NCBI GenBank assembly: GCA_020072905.1
Contig: JAIQGB010000208.1
Location: 1-7,773 of the forward strand
Source: Terriglobia bacterium
GTDB lineage: Bacteria > Acidobacteriota > Terriglobia > UBA7540
Reading direction: 5' to 3'
DNA length: 7,773 bases
Under the pieces are notes generated by a model. It did no database searches, had not been told where the DNA came from, and saw nothing but the letters and a program-made list of their open reading frames with translations. A program made the position numbers and the translations under genes. This document shows positions 1 to 6,379 of this stretch, in pieces (the first letter of the stretch is position 1; each line of letters opens with the position of its first letter).

Positions 1-1415
1 GCGCCAGACGAGTTCGTGGCAGCCAGCAGCACGGGGTTGACGCCGATTTGGTGCCCGGCGGCCACCTGCAGGTTGCCGAAAAGGAGATTGCTGGCCGTAT
101 CGCTGCCGCTCAGAAAGCAGGCAATCCAGCCCAGGAATCCGCTCACGAGGGGGAACAAACCGCCCAGCCCGGCGAGAGCCGCGCCTAGCGTGTAAGCCAT
201 TCCCGAGTAGTTGTAGAGATAAGCCAGGGCCACGATCAGTCCCACAGTGAGACCAGGCTTGCGGAGCTGGAGGAGTGTCTTCCTGCCGGCGTTTATGAAC
301 GCTCTGATCGGAACGCGGAAGGCCGCGGCGGTAAGCAGAGTCGCCGTGAGTGCAGCAGTCCCGGCGGCAAGCGGCTGGAAATTGAAGATGGCCGCGTAGG
401 GTTTCTGATAGAGGGAGATGAAGATGGCATTGTGGAGGCCCCGGACCGGGATCGGGATCTGGCCCCATTGAAATAGCTTGAGGTAAGTCCAGCCGATCAT
501 CACCACAGCGAGGATGACCCAAGGGGCCCAGGCAGCAAGAACCTCGCGCGCGGAAAGCCTCGCGCTCTCAGGCAGCGAAGATGCCGCGAGATGGTTCGCG
601 CCGGCGGGCTTCCACACTTTGAGAAACGTTACCAGGGCGGCGATGGAGACGAGCGCCGCGATGATATCGGCGGCATAGGGCCCCCAGAAATTTGAGACGG
701 TGAATTGCGCCAGGGCAAAGCTTGCCCCTCCGACCAATGCCGCTGGCCAGCTCTTCTTCAAACCTTTCTTCCCGGCGACGACCCAGACAATGTATCCGGG
801 CAGCAGGAGCGAAAGGAAGGGCAGTTGCCGTCCCACCATCGCGGACAATTTCATTTGGTCGAGGCCGGTAACCCCGGCAAGCGCGACGATAGGAATCCCC
901 AGGCTGCCGAAGGCGACCGGGGCGGTGTTGGCGATCAGCGAGACCGTCACGGCCTTTCGGGCGCTGAAGCCCAGGCCCATCAGAAGGAAGGAGGCGACGG
1001 CCACAGGCGCTCCGAAGCCCGCCATCCCTTCGAGCAATGCCCCGAAACAGAACGCCACGAGGATCGCCTGCAGGCACGGATCGCCGGAGGCGTGCTGGGC
1101 CATCCAACGGCGCAGAAGCTCGAACTGTCCGGTCTCGACGGAGAGGTTGTAGAGCCAAAGCGCGGTGAAAACGATCCACATAATGGGCCAGAGCGCAAAA
1201 ATAAACCCGAAGCCGGCGCTCAGCGCCGCGAGCTTCAGGGGCATCCGCCAGATGAGCATGGCGAGCAGCGCCGCTGTGGCGAGTCCCCAGGCCGCCGAGA
1301 AGACTCCGGATCTCCGCAGGCCGCCCATCAGGATCAAGAGAACAGCCAGGGGTACACCCGCCGCGAGTGCGGACAGGAGCACCGAGCCAAGCGGGTTAAG
1401 AGGTTGAGGCCACAT
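1..1415 (-). CDS. lldP: L-lactate permease (LldP/LctP family), C-terminus cut by window edge
   Basis: This is a polytopic inner-membrane permease of the lactate permease family (TC 2.A.14), which imports lactate, and in some members glycolate, with protons. Translating from the ATG at 1415 gives 471 uninterrupted residues that run off the left edge. Family hallmarks are visible: FCFGALLEGMAGFGAPVAV at residues 122-140, NTAPVAFGSLGIPI at 163-176, VGRQLPF at 194-200, and SGSDTASNLLFGNLQ at about 436-450. The E. coli protein has 551 residues, so roughly 80 C-terminal residues are missing here. The N-terminus aligns with the family start, which supports this ATG, although no Shine-Dalgarno is visible upstream. 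The leader (1416-1502) is filled by a short-motif array next to the S23 gene. The family call is secure; the exact substrate is inferred from the family. Confidence 0.93.
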   Translation of the reverse strand, partial: MWPQPLNPLGSVLLSALAAGVPLAVLLILMGGLRRSGVFSAAWGLATAALLAMLIWRMPLKLAALSAGFGFIFALWPIMWIVFTALWLYNLSVETGQFELLRRWMAQHASGDPCLQAILVAFCFGALLEGMAGFGAPVAVASFLLMGLGFSARKAVTVSLIANTAPVAFGSLGIPIVALAGVTGLDQMKLSAMVGRQLPFLSLLLPGYIVWVVAGKKGLKKSWPAALVGGASFALAQFTVSNFWGPYAADIIAALVSIAALVTFLKVWKPAGANHLAASSLPESARLSAREVLAAWAPWVILAVVMIGWTYLKLFQWGQIPIPVRGLHNAIFISLYQKPYAAIFNFQPLAAGTAALTATLLTAAAFRVPIRAFINAGRKTLLQLRKPGLTVGLIVALAYLYNYSGMAYTLGAALAGLGGLFPLVSGFLGWIACFLSGSDTASNLLFGNLQVAAGHQIGVNPVLLAATNSSG

Positions 1416-1422
1416 GAAAGAA

Positions 1423-1500
1423 AACGCTGAACGAGGAACGATGAACTGGAACCGACAAGGAAACGATGAACCCGAAACGATGAGCCCGGAACGGAGGAAG
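1423..1500 (+). repeat. Left array of degenerate AACGATGAAC motifs flanking the S23 gene
   Basis: The stretch between the S23 stop codon and the lldP start is a series of related short units on the plus strand: AACGCTGAAC (1423-1432), GAACGATGAAC (1436-1446), AACGATGAAC (1462-1471), AACGATGAG (1476-1484) and GGAACGGAGG (1488-1497). Spacers are irregular. The same core occurs in the opposite orientation at the other end of the S23 gene (1857-1888), so the two arrays form imperfect subterminal inverted repeats around it. The array occupies nearly all of the lldP 5' leader. What it does is unknown to me. Confidence 0.7.
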
Positions 1501-1502
1501 GC

Positions 1503-1862
1503 TCAATACCGCCTCTTCACCGTCTTGGCGGACGAGACAAAGATTGCGATCAGCTCTTCTGCTTCCTTACACAAGGCTTGCAGCTTGGATGGGTCGCCAA
1601 TCTTCGCGTCGGTCAAGAGTTCGAGCCAGTACAACGTTTCTTCAAGCTCTTGAAGCCCGCTCTCGATTTTACTCACGAATTCGGCATTCGAACGCGCGCG
1701 CCTCGCTTCCCGGTACTGTGCTCCCACGGAAGTCCCGCTCCGAAGGACCTGTTTCCCCAGAACTTGTGCCTCAGTCGTTCGCGGCAGCGAGGAGTACAAA
1801 CGGAGGACGCGGAGAGCGAATTCCCTGGTGCGAAGTCGAAGATCGTGTCTCTCTTCGTTCAT
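1503..1862 (-). CDS. Four-helix-bundle protein of the S23 / 23S rRNA intervening-sequence family
   Basis: This small soluble protein (119 residues from the ATG at 1862) is predicted to be almost wholly helical. It matches the S23/IVS four-helix-bundle family (TIGR02436 type). Family features visible are FALRVLRLYSSLP at residues 15-27, LGKQVLRSGTSVGAQYREA at 35-53, SKIE at 64-67 and EETLYWLELL at 74-83, with a basic C-terminus. Relatives are encoded in intervening sequences of 23S rRNA genes, and the Avd accessory protein of diversity-generating retroelements has a related fold. The role of stand-alone copies like this one is not established. The start is uncertain: a 21-bp tandem duplication places equivalent ATGs at 1862 and 1883, neither with a clear Shine-Dalgarno. 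A still longer frame to 1994 would overlap the ligase and is unlikely. Motif arrays on both sides suggest arrival as a unit. Confidence 0.88.
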   Translation of the reverse strand: MNEERHDLRLRTREFALRVLRLYSSLPRTTEAQVLGKQVLRSGTSVGAQYREARRARSNAEFVSKIESGLQELEETLYWLELLTDAKIGDPSKLQALCKEAEELIAIFVSSAKTVKRRY

Positions 1863-1893
1863 CGTTCTGCATTCATCGTTCATCGTTCTGCAG
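1857..1893 (-). repeat. Right array: 21-bp tandem repeat carrying the S23 start codon
   Basis: On the minus strand GAACGATGAAC occurs exactly at 1878-1888 and 1857-1867, a period of 21 bp, with an overlapping AACGATGAAT copy between them. The array begins directly after the ligase stop codon (1894-1896). Because 21 bp is seven codons, the frame through it reads as a heptad repeat beginning MNDE then MNEE, giving two equivalent start codons (1883 and 1862). The core is the same as in the left array, in inverted orientation. Confidence 0.7.
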
Positions 1894-3486
1894 TCAGTGG
1901 ACCCGTTTCTCGTGCCCCGCCCAGTATTTCTCGCGCAGCACTTTCTTGAGAATCTTGCCCGTGCCGCCTTTGGGCAGGCTGGCGAGGAATTCAACGGATT
2001 TGGGGAGCTTGAAGCCGGCGAGGTGCTGCCGGCAATAGGCGAGCAGATCAGCTTCTGTGGCGGCTTGGCCAGACTTCAGGACGACGAGCGCTTTGGGCAC
2101 CTCTCCCCACTGCTCATCGGGAACGGCGAGGACGGCGCATTCGAGCACGGCCGGGTGGCCGTAAATCACCCGCTCGATTTCCGCGGAGGCAATGTTCTCT
2201 CCGCCGCTCAGAATCATGTCCTTGGCGCGATCGACGATGAGGATGTAGCCCTCGTCATCGATGACGGCGAGATCGCCGGTGTGGAACCAGTCGTCGCGGA
2301 TGGCCTGCGCGGTGTCTTTGGGCTGATTCCAGTAGCCCGCCATCACCACGTCGCTGCGCACGATGATTTCCCCGACCTCGCGCCCGTCCGGCTGAACGTC
2401 GCGGCCATCCAAATCCACGACGCGGATTTCCGTGCCGGCAATCGCATATCCCGCCGTGGCCTTTCGCCGGAGTTGTGCGTCCCCGGGCTGGTCGGCAAGG
2501 TGTTGTTTCATGTGCGCGATGGTCAGAACCGGCGAGGTTTCCGTCAGGCCATAGCCGCCCTTGGCGACGCAGCGGGCCATTTTCTCCTCGACCTGCCTCA
2601 CCAGGGCTGTGTTGGTAGGCGCTCCACCCATCATCAGTTCCTGCACGCTGCTCAGGTCGTATTGGGCAAAGGTGGGATGGTTCAGCATGGCCACAAGCAT
2701 CGAGGGGACCATCTGCAAGCGGGTGACGCGCTCACGATGTACAAGCTCCAGGACCGTCACCGCATCGAACCTGCGGATCATGACGTGCCGTCCGCCGGCC
2801 AGGGTGATCGTGTGCGGCGCGCCCCAACTGTTAACGTGGAAGAGCGGCACAGTGTAAAGGTGGACTTCCCGGTCGTCGCAGCGCAGCGCCGTGGTCACGT
2901 AGAACGCGTGCAGGTAGAGGTTGCGGTGCGTCAGCATCACGCCTTTGGGGTGAGCCGTAGTGCCGCTGGTGTAGAACAGCTCAGCGACGGAGTTCTCATC
3001 GATGCCGCGGTAGTCGATTTCCCGCGGCGACGCGGCGGCCAGGAGTTCGTCGTAGGTGGAGGCGTGAGCCCAGGACGCCGGCTTCCCGCGCAGCGCGACG
3101 AAGTGCTCGAGGGATTTGAGGTGAGGCCGCATTCCTTCCAGGAGCGGAATGAATTCCGGGTCAAAGCAGAGCAGGCGCGGTCCTGCGTCATTCAGGATGT
3201 AGGTCAATTCTTCGGCACCGAGGCGAATATTGAGGGGCAGAAGGATGGCGCCCATCTGCGGCACGCCGTAGTAGGCTTCGAGGAGGCGGTGACAATTGAA
3301 GCTGAGAAAGGCAACGCGGTCGCCCTTTGCAATTCCCAGCCGCAGCAAGGCATCCGAAAGGCGGTCACAGCGTTCGTTGAACTCCTGGTAAGTAAACCGC
3401 AGGTCTTCGCAGACGACTCCTTGCTTTCGGCCGAAGACTTGCGCGGCGTAGCGCTTGAGCCGGACAGGAGTGAGCGGAAGGAGCAA
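1894..3486 (-). CDS. Acyl-CoA synthetase (AMP-forming, ANL superfamily; fatty-acid--CoA ligase type)
   Basis: This cytoplasmic enzyme of 530 residues (normal family length) activates a carboxylic acid with ATP to an acyl-adenylate and transfers it to coenzyme A. All key motifs are intact: the P-loop YTSGTTAHPKG at residues 172-182, GYGLTETSP at 311-319, TGDL at 403-406, the hinge VDRAKD at 418-423, GGEN at 428-431, and the catalytic lysine K511 in PKGGTGK. The overall pattern resembles medium/long-chain fatty-acid--CoA ligases such as the AlkK group. Substrate cannot be told from motifs, and aryl or short-chain acids remain possible. The start is TTG: there is no nearby in-frame ATG, the N-terminus matches the family (MLLPLTPVRLKRYA), and a GAGGT Shine-Dalgarno lies 5 nt upstream. 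It follows the aminotransferase by 8 nt in the same transcription unit. Confidence 0.93.
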   Translation of the reverse strand: MLLPLTPVRLKRYAAQVFGRKQGVVCEDLRFTYQEFNERCDRLSDALLRLGIAKGDRVAFLSFNCHRLLEAYYGVPQMGAILLPLNIRLGAEELTYILNDAGPRLLCFDPEFIPLLEGMRPHLKSLEHFVALRGKPASWAHASTYDELLAAASPREIDYRGIDENSVAELFYTSGTTAHPKGVMLTHRNLYLHAFYVTTALRCDDREVHLYTVPLFHVNSWGAPHTITLAGGRHVMIRRFDAVTVLELVHRERVTRLQMVPSMLVAMLNHPTFAQYDLSSVQELMMGGAPTNTALVRQVEEKMARCVAKGGYGLTETSPVLTIAHMKQHLADQPGDAQLRRKATAGYAIAGTEIRVVDLDGRDVQPDGREVGEIIVRSDVVMAGYWNQPKDTAQAIRDDWFHTGDLAVIDDEGYILIVDRAKDMILSGGENIASAEIERVIYGHPAVLECAVLAVPDEQWGEVPKALVVLKSGQAATEADLLAYCRQHLAGFKLPKSVEFLASLPKGGTGKILKKVLREKYWAGHEKRVH

Positions 3487-3500
3487 GGGTTACCTCACCA
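3487..3500 (-). promoter_or_regulatory. Ribosome binding site overlapping the upstream stop codon (supports TTG start)
   Basis: On the minus strand this reads TGGTGAGGTAACCC followed by TTG. The TGA at 3497-3495 ends the aminotransferase, and GAGGT (3496-3492) is a Shine-Dalgarno at normal distance from the TTG. Stop codon and ribosome binding site share bases, an arrangement typical of translational coupling. Confidence 0.7.
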
Positions 3501-4811
3501 TTGGCGCCTCTCGACTCGCGGCCGCTCGGCACGACTCATGGCCTTCACTTCGATGGCGGGGTGTTTGAGCCCGCGCAACTCCTCGATGTTTGCGCAGATC
3601 TTGAGCACCGCGTCGGCAATGTCGTCCGTATCTTTGCGGCTGCCGAGGAAGAGGTGGTGCGGCAGCCAGACGGACTCCTCGTAGGCCGCGCGCTCGCTGA
3701 CGGGGCAGTGGAAGCTGCTCTTCAGGTCGAGAGGGGTCTCGCGGCCCCAACTGAGCGCGGGCCATTCCTTTGGATCGACCGGGAAGAGCGCGCTTTTGTA
3801 GACGGGCTCGTAGAACAGGCCATCGCAGGGCACGCCTTCTGTCTGGAGTGCGCCCAGGAAGGCGGCGCGGGGAATCCCGCCGAAGTGTTCCGGCGAATAC
3901 TTGAAGACATACTGGTAGGCGGCAACGCGCGTTTGGCGCTTGTCGCGCTCGAGGAAGCCGAGCCCCGGCGTTTCACGGATGCGCTTCTCGAAGTGGTCCA
4001 TATTGGCTTGGCGGACCTTGGCTTGCTGTGGCAGACGGGCGAGCTGGGCCTCCAGAATGACCGCCTGCAGATCGGAGATGCGATAGTTGAATCCGATCAG
4101 CCGGTTCCGGTATTTGTCCGTCGCGCTCGCCCGGCCGCAATTCATGAAGGACTGGGCGCGCTCGTGATATTCCAGGCTGCTGGTGATGACTCCGCCGCCT
4201 TCCCCGGAAGTCATGAGCTTGCTGGACTGGAAGCTGAAGCAGCCGATGTCACCGATCGCGCCCGCGCCCTTGTTGCGCCACTTTCCGCCGTGGGCGTGTG
4301 CGCAGTCTTCAATGACGGCGAGATTGTGCGCGCGCGCGATGCGCAGGATTTCATCCATGTCCGCGAAGCGCATGGCGAGATGGACGGGCAAGATCGCCCG
4401 CGTGCGCGGCGTGAGGGCTGGCGCGATGAGCCTCGCGTCCAGGCAATAGGTCTTGGGATCGACGTCTACAAAGACCGGCACGGCATTGAGGAGCAGAATC
4501 GGACCCACCGTTCCCTCCCACGTGTAGGCGGGAACGATCACTTCATCGCCGGGCTGGATGCCAATCGCCCGCAGGGCGATCTCAATGGCAATCGTGCCGT
4601 TGGCGACGGCCAGGCCGTACTTGGCGCCGTGGAAGCGCGCGAACTTCTGCGCAAACGAACTGGCATACTTGTTGGGGAAAGGAAATCCTCCCCAGTTGCG
4701 GCTGGTGAGGACTTTTAACAGACCCTGGCGTTCTTTTTGCGTGTAAATCGGCCAGGCTGTAAAAGGTTTCTTGCGTACCGGCTTTCCACCGCTGATGGCG
4801 AGTTTGCCCAT
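3495..4811 (-). CDS. DegT/DnrJ/EryC1/StrS family PLP-dependent aminotransferase
   Basis: This is a fold-type I PLP aminotransferase of the sugar/cyclitol aminotransferase family, which transfers an amino group, usually from glutamate or glutamine, to a keto-sugar or keto-cyclitol. The 438-residue protein has NGT at residues 71-73, PAYTWEGT at 94-101, EDCAHAHG at 168-175, and the PLP-binding lysine K198 in SSKLMTSGEGG (196-206), followed by FNYRISDLQA at 241-250. The opening MGKLAISGGKPVRKKPF resembles the subgroup containing scyllo-inosose aminotransferases; that subgroup call is only suggestive. A GGGAGG Shine-Dalgarno sits 5 nt before the ATG. The gene has its own predicted promoter and a dyad operator-like element in the 94-bp gap behind the MFS gene, and is coupled to the ligase downstream. 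No sugar-nucleotide or antibiotic biosynthesis genes are nearby, so a catabolic or modifying role is equally likely. Confidence 0.92.
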   Translation of the reverse strand: MGKLAISGGKPVRKKPFTAWPIYTQKERQGLLKVLTSRNWGGFPFPNKYASSFAQKFARFHGAKYGLAVANGTIAIEIALRAIGIQPGDEVIVPAYTWEGTVGPILLLNAVPVFVDVDPKTYCLDARLIAPALTPRTRAILPVHLAMRFADMDEILRIARAHNLAVIEDCAHAHGGKWRNKGAGAIGDIGCFSFQSSKLMTSGEGGGVITSSLEYHERAQSFMNCGRASATDKYRNRLIGFNYRISDLQAVILEAQLARLPQQAKVRQANMDHFEKRIRETPGLGFLERDKRQTRVAAYQYVFKYSPEHFGGIPRAAFLGALQTEGVPCDGLFYEPVYKSALFPVDPKEWPALSWGRETPLDLKSSFHCPVSERAAYEESVWLPHHLFLGSRKDTDDIADAVLKICANIEELRGLKHPAIEVKAMSRAERPRVERRQW

Positions 4812-4840
4812 GGAATCCTCCCTGCTCCGAGACGTGGCGT

Positions 4841-4867
4841 ATGGTGCCCTCGTGTGAGGTGCACCAT
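4841..4867. promoter_or_regulatory. 11-bp dyad / hairpin at the aminotransferase promoter (possible operator)
   Basis: Arms ATGGTGC-CCTC (4841-4851) and GAGG-T-GCACCAT (4856-4867) pair over 11 bp with one bulged T and a 4-base centre GTGT. The element overlaps the predicted -10 box by two bases and covers the expected transcription start. It is not followed by a T-run in the minus direction, so it is a poor candidate for the MFS terminator. A repressor operator or a 5' mRNA structure are the two plausible readings. Confidence 0.5.
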
Positions 4868-4893
4868 GATAGCCTGTGGCGACCGCAAGTCAA
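4866..4893 (-). promoter_or_regulatory. Sigma70-like promoter for the aminotransferase-ligase unit
   Basis: On the minus strand the -35 box TTGACT (4893-4888) and -10 box TATCAT (4871-4866) each match the consensus at 5 of 6 positions, with a 16-nt spacer. Transcription would begin near 4859, giving a leader of about 48 nt before the aminotransferase ATG. It lies wholly in the intergenic gap. Confidence 0.6.
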
Positions 4894-4905
4894 GGCAAGC
4901 GCCGG

Positions 4906-6192
4906 CTAATGCGGATGACGGCTCGCGGGTTTCAGCTCACCGACGATGAACCAGTAAGCCAGCAGCCCCGCGAGGAGTACGAGGGCAGCAAGCGCAAAGG
5001 CTGGCGCGTAGGAGCCTGTCCGGGTGATGAGAAGTCCGGTGAGAAGAGGAGCCAGGACTCCGCCTATGTTGCCGGCGAAATTCTCCATGCCCGTCCACAC
5101 ACCCACCTCCTCAGGCGGGGCACAGCACTGCAGAATCACGATGAGGTTCCCCGTCGCCAGGCCCACCAAGGACGCGCCAATTACGAAAATGATGGCGGAG
5201 GTTGCGCTCTCGACATGCGAGGCCGGAATGAGGAACAGGCCCGCCAGGAAAGCGAGAGTGACGATGCCTTTCCGCGTACGAGTTTCGTTCCAACCGAGGC
5301 GGATGAGCTGATCCGCAACCCAGCCGCCGATAGGTTCGCTGACTCCGAAGACAAAAAAGGGAAGGGCGGAGTAGATTCCCGCCCGCAATACCGTCAAGTG
5401 ACGGACCGTGACGAGATAGTCGGGCAACCAGGTGACCAGCAGGTACCAGTAATAATCAAAGCAGAAGAACCCCAGACAAATCCCCAGCAGATCGCGGTTG
5501 AAGGTGAGGGCAGGGAACCGCCGCCGGGAGGGATCGGAAGCCGGGGCCTGGGAATTCGCGCGATTGCCCCGCACCCGGGGCGGGAAGACCAGAAGCCAGG
5601 GAATCAGCCAAAAAAGGGCGGCGAAGCCCACCAGGAGGAACGTTCGCCGCCATCCGTAGAGAACCAGGAGCCAGGGAACGAGGATGCCGCCAAGAACCAA
5701 TCCGATACGCGTGCCGAAATCGAACACTCCGCAGGGAAGGCCGCGTTCGTGGGAACGGAACAGCAGGCTGACGATTTTTGTCCCGCCGGGAAGATAAATC
5801 GATTCTCCAATCCCCAGCATGATTCGAAAAAGGATCAGCACTCCTAGGCTTCCCGCGAAGCCGGTCAGTCCCTGGGCGAGACACCAGAAGGCGAACGTGC
5901 CGGCGTAGAGCCAACGGAGGCTGAAGCGGTCCGCGCACCAGCCGATGGGGACTTGCATCAGCGCATAGGACCAGAAAAAAGCGGACAGCAACACGCCCTT
6001 GCTGGTGGGATTAAGCCCAAGATCCTTGGAGATGAGCGGCAACGCCATGGAGATCGTGGCGCGGTCCAGGTAGTTGACCATGGAGGCGATGAAGAGCAGA
6101 CCGACGATCCACCAGCGGCGCGAATTCGACACCGGAATCACGAATTCCTTCGGCGGCACGTAGTCGGTTTTCGGTGAGGTTCTCCAATTCAC
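4906..6192 (-). CDS. MFS transporter, anion:cation symporter (ACS) type
   Basis: This is a major facilitator superfamily permease with about twelve hydrophobic segments, 428 residues from the GTG at 6192. It resembles the anion:cation symporter family, whose members import sugar acids such as hexuronates, glucarate and galactonate, or other organic anions, with protons. Supporting features are RRWWIVGLLF near the N-terminus, NYLDRATIS at residues 40-48, SAFFWSYALMQVPIGWCADRF at about 70-90, and a basic loop rich in arginine and proline between the two six-helix halves. The open frame extends upstream to a TTG at 6249, but that TTG has no Shine-Dalgarno and forms the -35 box of a good promoter, so I prefer an internal GTG. 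GTG at 6192 is preceded by GGGGA; GTGs at 6159, 6141 and 6132 are also possible. Substrate is unknown. Confidence 0.88.
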   Translation of the reverse strand: MNWRTSPKTDYVPPKEFVIPVSNSRRWWIVGLLFIASMVNYLDRATISMALPLISKDLGLNPTSKGVLLSAFFWSYALMQVPIGWCADRFSLRWLYAGTFAFWCLAQGLTGFAGSLGVLILFRIMLGIGESIYLPGGTKIVSLLFRSHERGLPCGVFDFGTRIGLVLGGILVPWLLVLYGWRRTFLLVGFAALFWLIPWLLVFPPRVRGNRANSQAPASDPSRRRFPALTFNRDLLGICLGFFCFDYYWYLLVTWLPDYLVTVRHLTVLRAGIYSALPFFVFGVSEPIGGWVADQLIRLGWNETRTRKGIVTLAFLAGLFLIPASHVESATSAIIFVIGASLVGLATGNLIVILQCCAPPEEVGVWTGMENFAGNIGGVLAPLLTGLLITRTGSYAPAFALAALVLLAGLLAYWFIVGELKPASRHPH

Positions 6193-6221
6193 GTTCGGTT
6201 CCCCGATCAGGAGGTTCGGGG

Positions 6222-6249
6222 AGCATACTTCATCAGGCGGAAAGGTCAA
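6222..6249 (-). promoter_or_regulatory. Sigma70-like promoter for the MFS gene
   Basis: On the minus strand TTGACC (6249-6244) and TATGCT (6227-6222) are separated by 16 nt. The expected transcription start is near 6215, which leaves a 23-nt leader before the GTG at 6192. The element lies inside the longest possible MFS reading frame and argues against the TTG start at 6249. Confidence 0.45.
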
Positions 6250-6379
6250 GAGGAGTTCACTTCGACGGAGTGGAGTCTCTTCCCTGTGGTGGGCGATTCC
6301 GCTAAACTCTGGGTGCCATCACGATCAGTGCGCAAGGGCGAATAACTGTCAATCGATACCCATGCGGAGGAGGATAACA

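Noticed and set aside
568..1430. Open frames of 150 to 241 codons on either strand within 568-1430
   Set aside because: They lie out of frame inside the lactate permease gene, whose translation carries the family's hallmark motifs throughout.
1423..1500. CRISPR array
   Set aside because: The units are about 10 bp, degenerate and irregularly spaced, with no long conserved repeats or unique spacers of uniform size, and there are no cas genes.
1863..1994. Longer N-terminus for the S23 protein (163 residues from 1994)
   Set aside because: It would overlap the end of the ligase gene by about 100 bp, and its extra residues are low-complexity and unlike the family; starts at 1883 or 1862 fit better.
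1828..3684. 618-codon open frame on the plus strand opposite the acyl-CoA synthetase
   Set aside because: It is antisense to a gene with every ANL-family motif intact; long antisense frames are expected in GC-rich DNA, and its translation shows no recognisable domain.
3501..4718. 405-codon open frame on the plus strand opposite the aminotransferase
   Set aside because: Same reason: antisense to a clear DegT-family gene, with no promoter, ribosome binding site or family motif.
4943..4952. Near copy of the S23 flanking motif (GACGATGAAC) inside the MFS gene
   Set aside because: It is a single isolated copy with one mismatch in coding sequence, compatible with chance; it has no array around it.
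6258..6272. Imperfect palindrome CACTTCGACGGAGTG upstream of the MFS promoter
   Set aside because: Only 15 bp with a mismatch in a 6-bp arm; too weak to call as an operator without comparative data.
6362..6379. Upstream ATG at 6362 as the PIG-L start
   Set aside because: It lies before the GGAGGAGG Shine-Dalgarno, and would add MRRRIT to an already complete signal peptide.
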